From positions 1-61,008 of the forward strand of contig DIJZ01000005.1 in NCBI GenBank assembly GCA_002421425.1: DNA of 61,008 nucleotides. The letters run 5' to 3'. The notes beneath the pieces were generated by a model, which was given only the letters and a program-made list of their open reading frames with translations, was not told the origin of the DNA and did no database searches. Position numbers and translations under genes: made by a program. This document shows, piece by piece, positions 60,984 through 61,008 of this stretch; the first letter of the stretch is position 1, and every line of letters starts with the position of its first letter. This DNA is from Caldifarciminota bacterium UBA5631. GTDB taxonomy: Bacteria > Hydrothermota > Hydrothermia > UBA1063.

Positions 60984-61008
60984 GCGGGTGTAGCTCAGTT
61001 GGTAGAGC
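60984..61008 (+). tRNA. 5' part of a tRNA gene (probably tRNA-Gly), cut by the window edge
   Basis: The bases GCGGGTG form a seven-base acceptor strand, TA fill positions 8-9, and GCTC...GAGC form the D-stem around AGTTGGTA. The anticodon lies beyond the window. The GCGGG acceptor start is common in glycine tRNAs but does not prove identity. Confidence 0.75.

Noticed and set aside
1..61008. CRISPR arrays, insertion sequences, phage or toxin-antitoxin genes
   Set aside because: Read through for regularly spaced repeats, transposase-like motifs and small paired genes; none seen. The window looks like core genome.

Overview
The window reads as a chromosomal segment of a thermophilic or anaerobic, diderm (outer-membrane) bacterium from a deep, poorly sampled lineage. 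I infer something near candidate division WOR-3/Hydrothermae, but no 16S rRNA gene is present to prove it. The clues are GH57 family glucan enzymes, two four-subunit pyruvate-type ferredoxin oxidoreductases, RtcB, DUF763, secreted proteins with Por-secretion-like C-terminal tails, beta-barrel-like proteins ending in Phe, and peptidoglycan genes (alr, ddl, mltG). I see no insertion sequences, phage genes, CRISPR arrays or rRNA. Gene density is very high.

Layout. 262-2348 (-) is a secreted multidomain protein broken by an apparent one-base frameshift. 2593-7369 (+) holds a 7TM diguanylate cyclase, an aminotransferase, RtcB and a CheY-like receiver. 7526-17520 (+) is an alpha-glucan/sugar-nucleotide operon: a nucleotidyltransferase-degenerate phosphomannomutase fusion, three different GH57 enzymes, GalT and a second nucleotidyltransferase. 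17468-18858 (-) holds a SAM hydrolase-family protein and a DUF1232 protein. 18909-20914 (+) is lpd-lipB. 20995-23721 (+) is a LapA-like protein, ROK kinase, RuvX and MltG. 23707-33054 (-) is a long run: phospholipase D-like nuclease, TldD, TldE/PmbA, a small barrel protein, Alr, DnaB and a giant coiled-coil membrane protein. 33236-34882 (+) is an outer-membrane-like protein. 34879-38092 (-) is recF-dciA-gyrB, divergent from a DUF763 gene (38151-39227, +). 39207-42142 (-) holds endonuclease IV, a ferritin-like protein and a secreted propeller-like protein. 42473-46727 (+) is a Zn/Mn ABC transporter followed by a GT4 glycosyltransferase and an LpxL/PatA-like acyltransferase. 46708-50364 (-) is thrS-infC-rpmI-ddl. 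50449-56923 (-) and 57091-60977 (+) are two divergent pyruvate-type oxidoreductase operons, the first continuing into an M18 peptidase and a DASS transporter, the second ending in a tandem UspA protein. A tRNA begins at the right edge.

How it fits together. The metabolism suggested is fermentative or autotrophic, using ferredoxin-linked 2-oxoacid oxidoreductases and storing or using alpha-glucans with GH57 enzymes. DciA beside recF and gyrB, with DnaB elsewhere in the window and no dnaC, fits DciA as the helicase loader.

The most notable signals are regulatory. Canonical -35/N17/-10 promoters sit 6-7 bases upstream of the ATG of several genes that lack a Shine-Dalgarno sequence, implying leaderless mRNAs. 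infC starts with AUU. All five convergent gene pairs overlap at their 3' ends. I did not find a clearly undescribed multi-gene system. The best candidates for new biology are the leaderless promoter architecture, the pyruvate oxidoreductase delta subunit split by a GltD-like insert, and the GT4/acyltransferase pair in the metal-transport operon. All family assignments are from reading the sequences by eye, with no database search.
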